Source: Clostridium tagluense
GTDB lineage: Bacteria; Bacillota; Clostridia; Clostridiales; Clostridiaceae
Direction: 5' to 3'
Length of the DNA stretch: 64,000 nucleotides
Assembly (NCBI RefSeq): GCF_003865095.1
Contig: NZ_BHYK01000013.1
Span: forward strand, 62,001 to 126,000
Part shown: positions 18,018 through 26,295 of the stretch, in pieces
How the letters are laid out: each line of letters opens with the position of its first letter
Position numbering within the stretch: the stretch's first letter is position 1
The notes under the pieces: model-generated
Databases searched by the model: none
What the model saw: only the letters and a program-made list of their open reading frames with translations
What the model was told of the DNA's origin: nothing
Made by a program: the position numbers and the translations under genes

Positions 18018-18051
18018 AAGCTAACAATCATAAATTTATGATTGTTAGCTT
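18018..18051 (+). terminator. Palindromic terminator-like hairpin
   Basis: Perfect 34-base palindrome (AAGCTAACAATCATAAA and its complement). The following sequence is T-rich but interrupted by A, so it is a weaker intrinsic terminator. Confidence 0.6.
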
Positions 18052-18132
18052 ATTTAAATTTATGGTATACTAGGTGTGCTAACTTTTTGAGATACAAAAG
18101 GTAGATATATTTATTACAATGGAGGAATTATT

Positions 18133-19005
18133 ATGAAAATGAATGAGTTACCAACGTATTTTAAAGAAATTGATAATGAACTATGGTTTGAAGAAGTTGA
18201 AGTTGAGAAGAAAAATTTGAAAATTACTTACAAAATCAATAAATGTTTTTCCTATTCTAAGTCTCCATATCAAGAGGTAGCACTTATTGATTCTGCGGCA
18301 TTTGGTCCGTGTCTTGTTCTTGATGGTGTAATGCAGACCACTTCGGCAGATGGCTTTATATATAATGAAATGATTACTCATATTCCAGTACTTACTCATA
18401 AAAATCCACGAAAAGTATTGGTAATTGGTGGAGGAGACTGTGGAGCGGTAAGAGAGTTATCAAAGTATGAGGACCTTGAGATAATTGATATGGTGGAACT
18501 TGACGAAGTAGTAACAAAAGAATGTATAAAATTCCTTCCGGAAATAAGTGGAGGTTCTGATTTTGATAAAAGAATCAATTTTAAATTCGGAGATGGAGTT
18601 GAATATGTAAAGAGTACTGATATTAAGTACGATATAATCATGGTGGATTCACCAGATCCTGAGGGACCTGCTAAGGATTTATTTGGAGAAGAATTTTATA
18701 AAAATGTAAAGAAAACATTGAATTCTGACGGAGTAATGGTATGTCAAAGTGAATCGCCAATGATACATCGTAACATAATTGAGAATACAAGAAGCATATT
18801 GAAGAAGAACTTTAAAATTGTAAAAACTTATATAGCGTTTGTTCCAACTTATCCAGGTGGATTATGGAGTTTTACAATGGCGTCAGATGTTTATGATCCT
18901 AGCAATATGGATGTAAGTAAATTGCCTTTTGAAACTCGCTATTTAACAAAGAACATTGCAAAATCTTGCTTTGATCTTCCAAATTTCATAAGTGATCTAA
19001 AATAG
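18133..19005 (+). CDS. speE: Spermidine synthase family protein
   Basis: 290 residues. It transfers aminopropyl from decarboxylated SAM to putrescine. The motifs LVLDGVMQTT and GFIYNEMITHIP correspond to the family's LDG.QTT and DEF.YHEM. The SAM loop VLVIGGGDCGAVREL replaces the usual GGGDGG with GGGDCG. MVELDEVV and the catalytic MVDSPDPEGPA are present. It is single: no speD or speA is adjacent, so the partner enzymes must be elsewhere, or the enzyme uses a related substrate. ATG 18133 follows ATGGAGG. Confidence 0.9.
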   Translation: MKMNELPTYFKEIDNELWFEEVEVEKKNLKITYKINKCFSYSKSPYQEVALIDSAAFGPCLVLDGVMQTTSADGFIYNEMITHIPVLTHKNPRKVLVIGGGDCGAVRELSKYEDLEIIDMVELDEVVTKECIKFLPEISGGSDFDKRINFKFGDGVEYVKSTDIKYDIIMVDSPDPEGPAKDLFGEEFYKNVKKTLNSDGVMVCQSESPMIHRNIIENTRSILKKNFKIVKTYIAFVPTYPGGLWSFTMASDVYDPSNMDVSKLPFETRYLTKNIAKSCFDLPNFISDLK

Positions 19006-19117
19006 GAACACAGAAAATTGATATTTTTTGAATGTTGTGTTATATTGTTAAAGAAGCATTGTTGATGCAAAATTAATGTATCTCACAAAATAGTGTTTTG
19101 TATTTGGAGGATAATTA

Positions 19118-19315
19118 ATGAAAATCGGAACAGTAAAATGGTTTAACTCAGAAAAAGGATTTGGATTTATTGAAGTTGAAGGTGAAAAAGATATTTTCGT
19201 TCATACATCTGCAATTCAAAATTCAAGAAAAAGTCTTGAAGATGGCGAAAAAGTTCAATTTGAAACAGAAGAAGGACCTAAGGGACTTCAAGCAATTGAG
19301 GTTTCAGCAATATAA
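19118..19315 (+). CDS. csp: Cold shock protein, CspA family
   Basis: 65-residue OB-fold RNA chaperone with RNP1 KGFGFIEV and RNP2 DIFVHTSAI, binding single-stranded RNA or DNA. ATG 19118 follows TTTGGAGG. A 112-base leader separates it from speE. Such csp leaders often mediate cold regulation, but I see no defined element. A strong terminator follows. Confidence 0.97.
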   Translation: MKIGTVKWFNSEKGFGFIEVEGEKDIFVHTSAIQNSRKSLEDGEKVQFETEEGPKGLQAIEVSAI

Positions 19316-19330
19316 ATAGTATTTATAGTA

Positions 19331-19362
19331 AGAAAGACCACCTTTTATAAGGTGGTCTTTCT
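19331..19362 (+). terminator. Intrinsic terminator of csp
   Basis: 14-bp stem AGAAAGACCACCTT (19331-19344) with 19349-19362, TTAT loop; only a short T stretch follows. Confidence 0.8.
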
Positions 19363-19470
19363 ACGATATGGTAGCTTATTTTTTGATGGAATCAGGCTAT
19401 TAGGTTAAAATGAAATTATTTAGGCATAATAATAAATAGTAAATTAATTATAAATAGGGGGTATCAGATA

Positions 19471-21108
19471 TTGGATAAGTTAAGTCTTCAGCGTAAAGAA
19501 ATAGAAGAGGTTTATGGTAAAATAAGCCCTTTTGAACTTAAAGATAAATTAATCAATCTTGCGGAAGAATCAAAGAAAAGTGGTACACACACACTTCTGG
19601 ATGCAGGTAGAGGAAATCCTAATTGGATTGCAGCATCTCCAAGAGAAGCATTTTTTACTTTTGGTCAATTTGCTATTGAAGAAAGTCGCAAGGTGTGGAG
19701 TGAGAACGACTTAGCTGGAATGCCGAGGAAAGAAGGAATTACAGAGCATTTTATAGATTTTGCAAAAAAACATCAAGATGCTCCAGGAATTGAACTTCTT
19801 TGTAAAATGATTGATTACGGTATAATAGTCAAAAAATTTAATTCAGATGATTGGATTTACGAATTAGTAGATGGAATTATTGGCGATAATTATCCGAAAC
19901 CAGATAGAATGTTAGTACATGTTGAAAGTGTAGTAAACGACTATCTTGTTCAGGAGTTATGTTACAATGAGCTACTTCCAGGGAAGTTTAAAACATTTGC
20001 AGTTGAAGGTGCTACGGCCGCGATGTGCTATATTTTTGATACATTGATTGCAAATAATATATTGTCAAAGGGAGATAAAATCGCACTTATGGCACCAATT
20101 TTCACACCTTATCTTGAGATACCTCATTTACCACGCTATAATTTTGAAGTTGTTGAGGTTTTGGCTGACGAAATAACTGAAGATGGTAGACATACATGGC
20201 AATATTCTTCTAAAGAAATTGATAAAATAAATGATTCAAGCATAAAGGCATTATTTATAGTTAATCCAAGTAATCCAGGTTCTGTTGCAATGCAACCCCA
20301 AACTGTTAATCAGTTAAAAAACATTGTAGAGAATGTTAATCCAGATTTAATGATTATTTCAGATGATGTATATGGTACTTTTGTAGACAAGTTCCGTTCA
20401 TTAATGGCAGATTTGCCATACAATACAATTGGAGTGTATTCTTATTCAAAATATTTTGGAGTAACTGGCTGGCGTCTTGGAACTATTTCACTTTATGAAG
20501 ACAATGTATTTGATAAACTATTAAGGCAGCAAGATGAAGACAAGAAGGGGAGGGCAAGAATACGCTACGGCGGAATTTCTACTGAGCCTGATAATATTGC
20601 TTTTATCGATAGAATAGTAGCAGATAGCCGTCAGGTAGCACTTAATCATACTGCAGGATTATCAACCCCACAACAAGTTCAAATGGCGTTTTTTTCGGTA
20701 TTTGCTATAATTGATAAAGAAAATAAATATAAACAATTAACAAAAGATATTTGTCGTAACCGCAAAAAACTTTTGTCCGATGGATTGGGACTGGATTTAC
20801 AGGAAGATCCTTTCGATGCGTCTTACTATACTCAATTTGATTTACTAGAGTGGGCAGGTCGAAAATATAATGCAGAATTTATGGAATATTTACAAGCAAA
20901 TTATAAACCAGTGGACATTCTTATACGTCTAGCAGAGCAATCTTCTATAGTTTTGTTAGGCAGTAGTGGATTCCATGGCCCAGAGTGGGCTATCAGAATA
21001 TCACTTGCAAATCTTAATGATGAATCTTATTCTGAAGTCGGAAAAGTTTTACATAAAGTATTGGAAGATTATGCAAAAGAATGGAATGAATCTAAACAAG
21101 CTAAGTAA
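19471..21108 (+). CDS. aspD: Bifunctional aspartate transaminase/aspartate 4-decarboxylase
   Basis: 545 residues, fold-type I PLP enzyme converting aspartate to alanine + CO2 with side transamination. It is longer than ordinary aminotransferases, as expected for AspD. It has LDAGRGNPNWIAASPREAFF at the N-terminus, NPSNPGS, and the PLP lysine in YSYSKYFGVTGWRLG. TTG 19471 is the start, behind GGGGGTATC. In lactic acid bacteria AspD works with the AspT aspartate:alanine antiporter to generate proton-motive force. No aspT is seen here, so the function may be alanine synthesis or pH control. The gadB at 41105 would fit a similar acid-resistance role. Confidence 0.93.
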   Translation: MDKLSLQRKEIEEVYGKISPFELKDKLINLAEESKKSGTHTLLDAGRGNPNWIAASPREAFFTFGQFAIEESRKVWSENDLAGMPRKEGITEHFIDFAKKHQDAPGIELLCKMIDYGIIVKKFNSDDWIYELVDGIIGDNYPKPDRMLVHVESVVNDYLVQELCYNELLPGKFKTFAVEGATAAMCYIFDTLIANNILSKGDKIALMAPIFTPYLEIPHLPRYNFEVVEVLADEITEDGRHTWQYSSKEIDKINDSSIKALFIVNPSNPGSVAMQPQTVNQLKNIVENVNPDLMIISDDVYGTFVDKFRSLMADLPYNTIGVYSYSKYFGVTGWRLGTISLYEDNVFDKLLRQQDEDKKGRARIRYGGISTEPDNIAFIDRIVADSRQVALNHTAGLSTPQQVQMAFFSVFAIIDKENKYKQLTKDICRNRKKLLSDGLGLDLQEDPFDASYYTQFDLLEWAGRKYNAEFMEYLQANYKPVDILIRLAEQSSIVLLGSSGFHGPEWAIRISLANLNDESYSEVGKVLHKVLEDYAKEWNESKQAK

Positions 21109-21191
21109 AGCTAATGAATAAAAAATCCCTTTTTAAAAATACTAATTGTAGATATGCAAAGTAGAAATAAAAATTATAGGGAGGGATTAAG

Positions 21192-21419
21192 ATGACTAAA
21201 AGAACATTAGTACCAGAAGCAATGGGAAAACTTGAAAAATTCAAAATGGAAGTAGCGGAAGACATGGGACTAGGCGACATTGAAAACAAAAGTGTATATA
21301 TGGGAGATGTTCCTAGTGGAATTGTAAATAAGATAAAGAATTCAGGTAATGTTGGTGGAGAGATGGTAAGGCGAATGGTAGAAGCAGCAGAAAAAAATAT
21401 GGTTGATAATAACAAGTAG
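21192..21419 (+). CDS. Small acid-soluble spore protein, alpha/beta type, divergent
   Basis: 75 residues. It has the C-terminal SASP core VGGEMVRRMVEAAEKNM and an N-terminal alpha/beta-like region (LEKFKMEVAEDMGL). The usual germination-protease site E-F/I-A/G is not evident, so this looks like the minor SspF-like group. It coats DNA in dormant spores and implies sporulation. ATG 21192 follows TAGGGAGGG. A symmetrical terminator follows. Confidence 0.9.
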   Translation: MTKRTLVPEAMGKLEKFKMEVAEDMGLGDIENKSVYMGDVPSGIVNKIKNSGNVGGEMVRRMVEAAEKNMVDNNK

Positions 21420-21435
21420 AAAGCATAATGAAACT

Positions 21436-21476
21436 AAAAAATATAAGCAGAGAATTATCTCTGCTTATATTTTTTA
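21436..21476. terminator. Bidirectional terminator
   Basis: A/T-flanked long stem centred on AGCAGAGA-ATTA-TCTCTGCT, with A-run before and T-run after. It lies between the convergent SASP and greA genes. Confidence 0.9.
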
Positions 21477-21487
21477 GCTTTATTTTA

Positions 21488-21952
21488 TTAGTAAATTTTT
21501 TCTATAGTTACTTCATAATTACCCTCTGGAGCTAAAACAATGCACTTATCTCCAAGGGATTTCTTGTATATTGCCATGCCTAGTGGAGATTCAATACTTA
21601 TATTCATTAACTCGGGGTCAGTCTCTACTGTAGATACAAGGCATACTTTCTCAATATCATCTGTATCAAGGAATTTAATATCAGCCTCACCACCAAGACC
21701 TAAATGCTCATCATTACTGTAGTCTTCTACTACAGTACAACTTCTAAGCAATTCTTGAATCTTAATTACTCTATCATTATTGGTGGCTTCATCATCTTTA
21801 GCTGCATCATATTCTGCATTCTCACTTAAATCACCGTGACCCTTTGCTTCTTTAATTGCTGCTGTTATTTCTTTTCTTTTTTCCCCAGTACGAAGTTCTA
21901 ATTCTTCTTCTAATTTTGCTACTCCACTAGGTGTTAATATTGTATTTTTCAT
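21488..21952 (-). CDS. greA: Transcription elongation factor GreA
   Basis: 154 residues. It rescues backtracked RNA polymerase by stimulating transcript cleavage. The N-terminal coiled-coil finger with tip GDLSENAEYDAAKDDEA (about residues 40-56) carries the conserved acidic pair. The C-terminal FKBP-like domain has SIESPLGMAIYKKSLGD. It stands alone rather than near lysS/dus, as in many Clostridium genomes, so it may be one of several Gre paralogues. The upstream region holds repeated ATTCTCTATAATTT units (about 21975-22010) and the 43-bp repeat. Confidence 0.95.
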   Translation of the reverse strand: MKNTILTPSGVAKLEEELELRTGEKRKEITAAIKEAKGHGDLSENAEYDAAKDDEATNNDRVIKIQELLRSCTVVEDYSNDEHLGLGGEADIKFLDTDDIEKVCLVSTVETDPELMNISIESPLGMAIYKKSLGDKCIVLAPEGNYEVTIEKIY

Positions 21953-22036
21953 AATTTGTCACTCCTAACAATTTTATCCTCTATAATTTATTCTCTATAA
22001 TTTATTCTCTATATTTAAATTAAATTAAATTAAATG

Positions 22037-22079
22037 TAGAGAAGACAATAAAGAATTATTATATCATATTTTTGGTGAA
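22037..22079 (-). repeat. 43-bp dispersed repeat copy B upstream of greA
   Basis: Near-identical to 5425-5467 (three mismatches). It contains a minus-strand TATAAT and may carry the greA promoter. Confidence 0.6.
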
Positions 22080-22217
22080 AATATTTAATGAAATCTTAAA
22101 ATTCAATGATTTAATAATAATAAAAACATATGTTATACTATAAAGTAGATATAGTAATGGTGAAATTTTCATACTCAGACATTTTATATTTATATTTTGA
22201 TATGGAGGATAATTTTT

Positions 22218-23564
22218 ATGAATCAAACAAAAGCACTAGGAACAGAAAGTATAGGAAAACTACTTTTTAAGTTTTCTATACCTGCAATAACCGGAATGAT
22301 TGTCAATGCACTATATAACATTGTAGATAGAATTTATATAGGTCATATTAAGGGTGTAGGATCAAATGCACTATCAGGACTTGCTATAACCTTTCCAATA
22401 TCAGTTATTATAATGGCCTTTGGCATGCTTGTTGGAATAGGTGCTAGTGCAGTTATATCAATAAGACTAGGAGAAAAAAACAAAGAGGCCGCAGATGATA
22501 TTTTGGGAAATGCAGTGATACTCATAACAATAATATCATTAGTACTTAGCTTGATTGGAGTTTTGTTTTTAAACAAGCTTTTAATCTTATTCGGAGCAAG
22601 TGGAGAGAGTATCCCCTATGCAAAAGCATATATACAAATCATACTTATGGGAGCGGTTTTTCAAAATATAGGATTTGGTATAAATAATATAATTAGAGCT
22701 GAAGGCAATCCAAAAATGGCAATGCTAACAATGGTATTTGGTGCAATTATTAATATTATATTAGATCCAATATTAATATTCGGTTTTAATATGGGAGTTG
22801 AGGGTGCTGCAATAGCAACCATAATTTCTCAAGCTTTTAATACTCTATGGGTACTTAAATATTTTACTTCTAAAAACAGTGGAAGTGTACTTAAAATAAA
22901 GAAAGTAAATTTAAAGCTTCATACACACATTGTAAAGGATATTTTTGCTATTGGTATGGCGCCTTTTTCTATGCAAATTGCATCAAGCCTTGTAATTATT
23001 TTATATAATAAAGGTCTTTATGCTTACGGAGGGGATACTGCAATAGCTGCAATGGGAATATTAAATAGTATATCAATGCTTATTTTTATGCCTATATTTG
23101 GTATAAGTCAAGGAATTCAGCCTATAATAGGATATAATTATGGGGCTAAATCCTATTCAAGAGTTTTAAAGGTTTTAAAGTATGCAATAATCGCAGGGAC
23201 TTGCATTGCTACAATTGGATTTATAAGTGTACAACTGTTTGCCAGGCCTCTTATTGGTGTGTTTGTAGGTAATAATCCGGAACTAATAAATATGGGGGCA
23301 CGTGGACTTAGAATTGACTTGATACTTTTACCTATTTTAGGTTTTCAAATTTTAGGAGCAAGCTATTTTCAAGCAATAAATGAGGCGAAAACCTCAATGA
23401 TTCTAAGTATTTTGAGACAAGTCATAGTACTAATTCCTCTTATTCTTATACTTCCATTATTTTTTGAATTGGATGGACTATGGCTTTCACAACCTTGTGC
23501 AGATTTGATTGCTACAGCATTAACAGCATTTTTCTTATACAAAAGTATTAATAAACTTAAATAG
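22218..23564 (+). CDS. MATE family efflux transporter
   Basis: 449 residues with about twelve membrane helices in two MatE repeats. The first reads FSIPAITGMIVNALYNIVDR and the second ends PIIGYNYGAK. It exports drugs or metabolites by sodium or proton antiport. ATG 22218 is chosen because ATGGAGGAT lies ten bases upstream; the longer frame from 22197 has no ribosome-binding site. Monocistronic, closed by a very long hairpin. A second MATE gene is at 43886. Confidence 0.92.
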   Translation: MNQTKALGTESIGKLLFKFSIPAITGMIVNALYNIVDRIYIGHIKGVGSNALSGLAITFPISVIIMAFGMLVGIGASAVISIRLGEKNKEAADDILGNAVILITIISLVLSLIGVLFLNKLLILFGASGESIPYAKAYIQIILMGAVFQNIGFGINNIIRAEGNPKMAMLTMVFGAIINIILDPILIFGFNMGVEGAAIATIISQAFNTLWVLKYFTSKNSGSVLKIKKVNLKLHTHIVKDIFAIGMAPFSMQIASSLVIILYNKGLYAYGGDTAIAAMGILNSISMLIFMPIFGISQGIQPIIGYNYGAKSYSRVLKVLKYAIIAGTCIATIGFISVQLFARPLIGVFVGNNPELINMGARGLRIDLILLPILGFQILGASYFQAINEAKTSMILSILRQVIVLIPLILILPLFFELDGLWLSQPCADLIATALTAFFLYKSINKLK

Positions 23565-23569
23565 AGATT

Positions 23570-23621
23570 GTGCCACCCAAGTGGCAAGTGGCATCAATGC
23601 CATTTGCCACTTGGGTGGCAC
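23570..23621. terminator. Long bidirectional hairpin terminator
   Basis: Nearly perfect 24-bp stem (GTGCCACCCAAGTGGCAAG...) between the convergent MATE and UPF0316 genes. It abuts the stop of the latter. Confidence 0.8.
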
Positions 23622-24131
23622 TTATTTTCTAATACCATAACCCCCATATATAGTTTTAGTATCCACTAGGGAAATTACAGCGTTAATATTGGAATTTGTT
23701 ATTAATTGTAATATTTTAGACTTTCTTTTTCTTTTAACATGTAATACAAGTATTTTTTTAGATTCTTTTAGACCTTCTGCGTCCATAATAGTAACTCCTA
23801 CATTTTCTGATCTCAATATTTTAGCTAGTGTCGGGCCATCTTTTTCAGATACTATTGCATTTATGGTTACTAGTCCTAGTGCTAGTTTTTCTTCTAAAAT
23901 GCAACCAATATAATTTCCACAAGCAAATCCTAATGCATATGCTACCATTTTGAATGGTTCCTCATTTATTCCAATAAGTACTGTGGTAATTAAATACAAC
24001 CATATAATTACTTCGAAAAAGCCGATAATAGAACCATAAAATTTTTCACCCCTAGTTATAAGGACTGTTCTAACTGTTGCTAAGGAAACCTCAATTATTT
24101 TAGCGAGAAAAATGAGGATGTAAATAAACAT
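23622..24131 (-). CDS. UPF0316 / DUF2179-DUF5698 membrane protein
   Basis: 169 residues with three N-terminal hydrophobic helices including IEVSLATVRTVLITRGEKFYG, then a DUF2179 domain (VSEKDGPTLAKILRSENVGVT ... TKTIYGGYGIRK). This is the family annotated as UPF0316, related to the C-terminus of YitT; function unknown. ATG 24131 has AGGAG eight bases upstream. A GTG at 24140 would lie inside that ribosome-binding site and is rejected. Confidence 0.88.
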   Translation of the reverse strand: MFIYILIFLAKIIEVSLATVRTVLITRGEKFYGSIIGFFEVIIWLYLITTVLIGINEEPFKMVAYALGFACGNYIGCILEEKLALGLVTINAIVSEKDGPTLAKILRSENVGVTIMDAEGLKESKKILVLHVKRKRKSKILQLITNSNINAVISLVDTKTIYGGYGIRK

Positions 24132-24311
24132 ATGCAGCACTCCTCTATTAAAAAATTTATAGATTGTAACTCTTCTATTATATTCTATAATTTAATTGAT
24201 TAAAAGGGTTTTACTAATACATATGGTAAAAAGTTAATATATATTTATGTTAATAAAAATAATTTTTAAAATTACAGCTAGCACGTGACATATAAGCCTA
24301 AAAGTAATAAA

Positions 24312-24677
24312 TTATTTATTATATAAATCTGGATTTTCAAATTTATTTCCAAGGATATCTCCCAAAGAGACGTCAATAATACTCCGACTTGAAGAGTCTT
24401 CCATACCTTCAAGCTGAAAATTCCTTATAGTATCATTCCAAACCACATTGTAAACAGTAGATGAAATCTTAATATAATCCCCTTCATATACATTGATTCC
24501 ATTTTTATCAGATAAGTATACCCATTGAAGTAATTCGTATTCTTCAACGGGCCTCCAAGTCACACCAGGGAGTTTAAGAGCAGAAGGAAGGAAGCTTTTT
24601 GCATCAAAAGTCATGCCTTGTAGTTTATGCATTTTCTGTCTATAATTATCCCAAGCTTTAAATTTTAATTGTTTCAA
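24312..24677 (-). CDS. YopX family protein
   Basis: 121 residues beginning KQLKFKAWDNYRQKMHKLQ, the opening of YopX-type proteins from phage SPbeta and many Firmicute prophages. It continues with QWVYLSDKNGINVYEGDYIKI, the typical "tG.kD.ng.eiyegDii" segment. Function unknown. No other phage genes are adjacent, so it may be a relic or captured gene. The start is ATG 24677, though only an AAGGTGG (on the minus strand) supports it. Confidence 0.85.
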   Translation of the reverse strand: MKQLKFKAWDNYRQKMHKLQGMTFDAKSFLPSALKLPGVTWRPVEEYELLQWVYLSDKNGINVYEGDYIKISSTVYNVVWNDTIRNFQLEGMEDSSSRSIIDVSLGDILGNKFENPDLYNK

Positions 24678-24777
24678 TTTAAGTTACCACCTTTTCTATT
24701 TATAATTATATTTATTATCTTATCCAATTCGCGATGTCACTCATAAATTAACTGTTCAATAGCACAATAAAAAATAA

Positions 24778-24924
24778 CTAATATTTTTCTGAATAATACA
24801 TTAATATACATTTATCTAATCTTTGACTTAATTTTAATACATCCTTATGATTTAAGCCTTTTAGTGAAATAAGTCTTTCTAATTCTTCTCTAAGTTTTTC
24901 TGTATCAAGTATAGGATTACCCAT
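24778..24924 (-). CDS. Spo0E family sporulation regulatory protein-aspartic acid phosphatase
   Basis: A 48-residue gene, too short for most gene finders. It is a two-helix hairpin with the family motif SQRLDKCI (consensus S-Q-x-L-D-x-x-I). These proteins dephosphorylate Spo0A~P and restrain sporulation. ATG 24924 is preceded by AAAGGAA. It lies just upstream of the YopX-like gene on the same strand, with a 100-base gap. Confidence 0.85.
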   Translation of the reverse strand: MGNPILDTEKLREELERLISLKGLNHKDVLKLSQRLDKCILMYYSEKY

Positions 24925-25268
24925 TAATTATTATTCCTTTCTGAATTATTATAATTTCCATAAATACAAATTATACTATAAGCACAATAAAATACTGTTA
25001 TAGTAGAGTATATTGATTTTTATGTAACCACTAGATCCATAAAGTTTACATGAAAATAGGAAAATTAATCTCCATTTATAAATACGTTAATATATTTAGA
25101 TTTAAGGGGGGAAAAGAAAAATATATTAAATAATAGAAGAAAAGAAGGGCAATGGGATTAAAATTGTAATTTTATGCGTGAAATGGTACAATGAATATAT
25201 AAGTAAAGATATTGAAAGATAACATTTGTTGGTCACAAATAAAAAAAAATTAGAATGGGGTGAAGTCT
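24925..25268. other. Intergenic stretch without recognised gene
   Basis: A+T-rich spacer. It contains a GGGGGG run at about 25108 followed by a 12-codon frame starting at ATA (LNNRRKEGQWD), too weak to call. Promoters for the flanking Spo0E gene (minus) and small ORF (plus) should lie here. Confidence 0.4.
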
Positions 25269-25382
25269 TTGTTAGCTTATAATAATTATACGTTTGAAAA
25301 ATATTTAAAAATATCTAACATAGGACTAAGTAAATTCACTTTAGTAAAAGTTAATATGGAGTTAAATTACAATTCAGTTTAA
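25269..25382 (+). CDS. Small ORF, 37 residues, unknown
   Basis: TTG start at 25269 with GGGGTGAAG immediately upstream; encodes LAYNNYTFEKYLKISNIG... and ends directly against an intrinsic terminator. The combination of ribosome-binding site, single short frame and terminator looks like a genuine small gene. I do not recognise the product, and no membrane helix or motif is evident. Confidence 0.4.
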   Translation: MLAYNNYTFEKYLKISNIGLSKFTLVKVNMELNYNSV

Positions 25383-25424
25383 AACACCTAGAAAGTCACA
25401 TGTGATTTCTAGGTGTTTTATTTT
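25381..25424 (+). terminator. Intrinsic terminator after small ORF
   Basis: 14-bp stem AAAACACCTAGAAA (25381-25394) with 25406-25419, T-rich tail. Confidence 0.85.
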
Positions 25425-25469
25425 TAGAATTTGAGAGTTTAAAAATATAAAATTAAAAGGAGAATAATT

Positions 25470-26018
25470 ATGAATAAAAGTGAGATTATTATTAAGGGAT
25501 TACCTGTAAAAACAACTAGGCTAGAGAATGGAGACGTTAATTTACTCTTTAAAATAGCTAATTATGATAAGACACAATCAATTTATAGAGTAATTGTAAA
25601 AAAGGATTACTGGAGAGATGCAGTAATAGGTATGAAGGATGTAAATTACTTTGTTATTAAAGGTGAATTGAAGGCCTGCGTAAATAGCAAAGGTACACCG
25701 TTTATTTCAGTAGAGGCAACCTCAATTAAAATATTCCATTTGTTAAAAGATGAGAATGGACAAATAGATTTAAATTATGAAATGCCAGCTGGAACTGATG
25801 AAATAATGGATATTTCAAAGCTAGTAAATGAAAATGAAGATCTGTCAATAAAACGTTCAAAGAATAAAGCAATAAATTATATGAAGAATAATAATAAATT
25901 TAACAAACCTATTGTTGTGAAAAAAGGAAGCCTTGTAATAGTATCAGGATATGATGAATATGCTGCAGCACTAGAACTTGGAATAAATAATGTACCAGTT
26001 TCATATGCAGATAATTAA
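25470..26018 (+). CDS. Hypothetical protein, OB-fold-like N-terminus with ParB-like C-terminus
   Basis: 182 residues. Residues 1-95 have the strand pattern of a single-strand-binding/OB-fold protein (NKSEIIIKGLPVK..., FVIKGELKACVN, PFISVEATSIKIF). The last 40 residues (KPIVVKKGSLVIVSGYDEY, AAALELGINNVPV) resemble the first part of a ParB/Sulfiredoxin-type domain (P-I-V-x-x-G-x-L-x-I-x-x-G-x-x-R-x-x-A-A-x-x-L-G). The fusion suggests a nucleic-acid-associated protein. No catalytic residues can be assigned. It has a good AAAAGGAG site and its own terminator, so it is a single-gene unit. Confidence 0.55.
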   Translation: MNKSEIIIKGLPVKTTRLENGDVNLLFKIANYDKTQSIYRVIVKKDYWRDAVIGMKDVNYFVIKGELKACVNSKGTPFISVEATSIKIFHLLKDENGQIDLNYEMPAGTDEIMDISKLVNENEDLSIKRSKNKAINYMKNNNKFNKPIVVKKGSLVIVSGYDEYAAALELGINNVPVSYADN

Positions 26019-26021
26019 CAA

Positions 26022-26050
26022 GTGGGAACAATATTCCCACTATTTTTTTC
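26022..26050 (+). terminator. Intrinsic terminator
   Basis: GTGGGAA-CAATA-TTCCCAC stem followed by TATTTTTTT. Confidence 0.85.
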
Positions 26051-26237
26051 GAATATGAAATCTTTAATATAGAATATTCTACAACTATGCCATATAGCTA
26101 CTTAATGGGAGGAATATCTAGCATATGTTTCATTTTTGCCACTATGTAAACTATATCTTAATATTCAAAGAACTATAACATTTGTTCTTAGTTTATGGAG
26201 TTATGTAAACAGGCAATCCTATGATACCATATAAGTT

Positions 26238-26272
26238 GTCAGTTATAATTAAAAGACAATAGCTGACTTTTA
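26238..26272 (+). promoter_or_regulatory. Leader hairpin upstream of the OpuC-type operon
   Basis: 9-bp stem GTCAGTTAT / ATAGCTGAC (one G-U pair) followed by TTTTATT, ending about 15 bases before the ribosome-binding site. It could act as an attenuator. The rest of 26051-26237 shows no gene. Confidence 0.35.
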
Positions 26273-26295
26273 TTAGTTTATTGAGGAGAGGGAAT

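Noticed and set aside
24312-26018. Prophage region
   Set aside because: Only a YopX-like gene and an OB/ParB-like gene; no integrase, structural or lysis genes, no att repeats seen.
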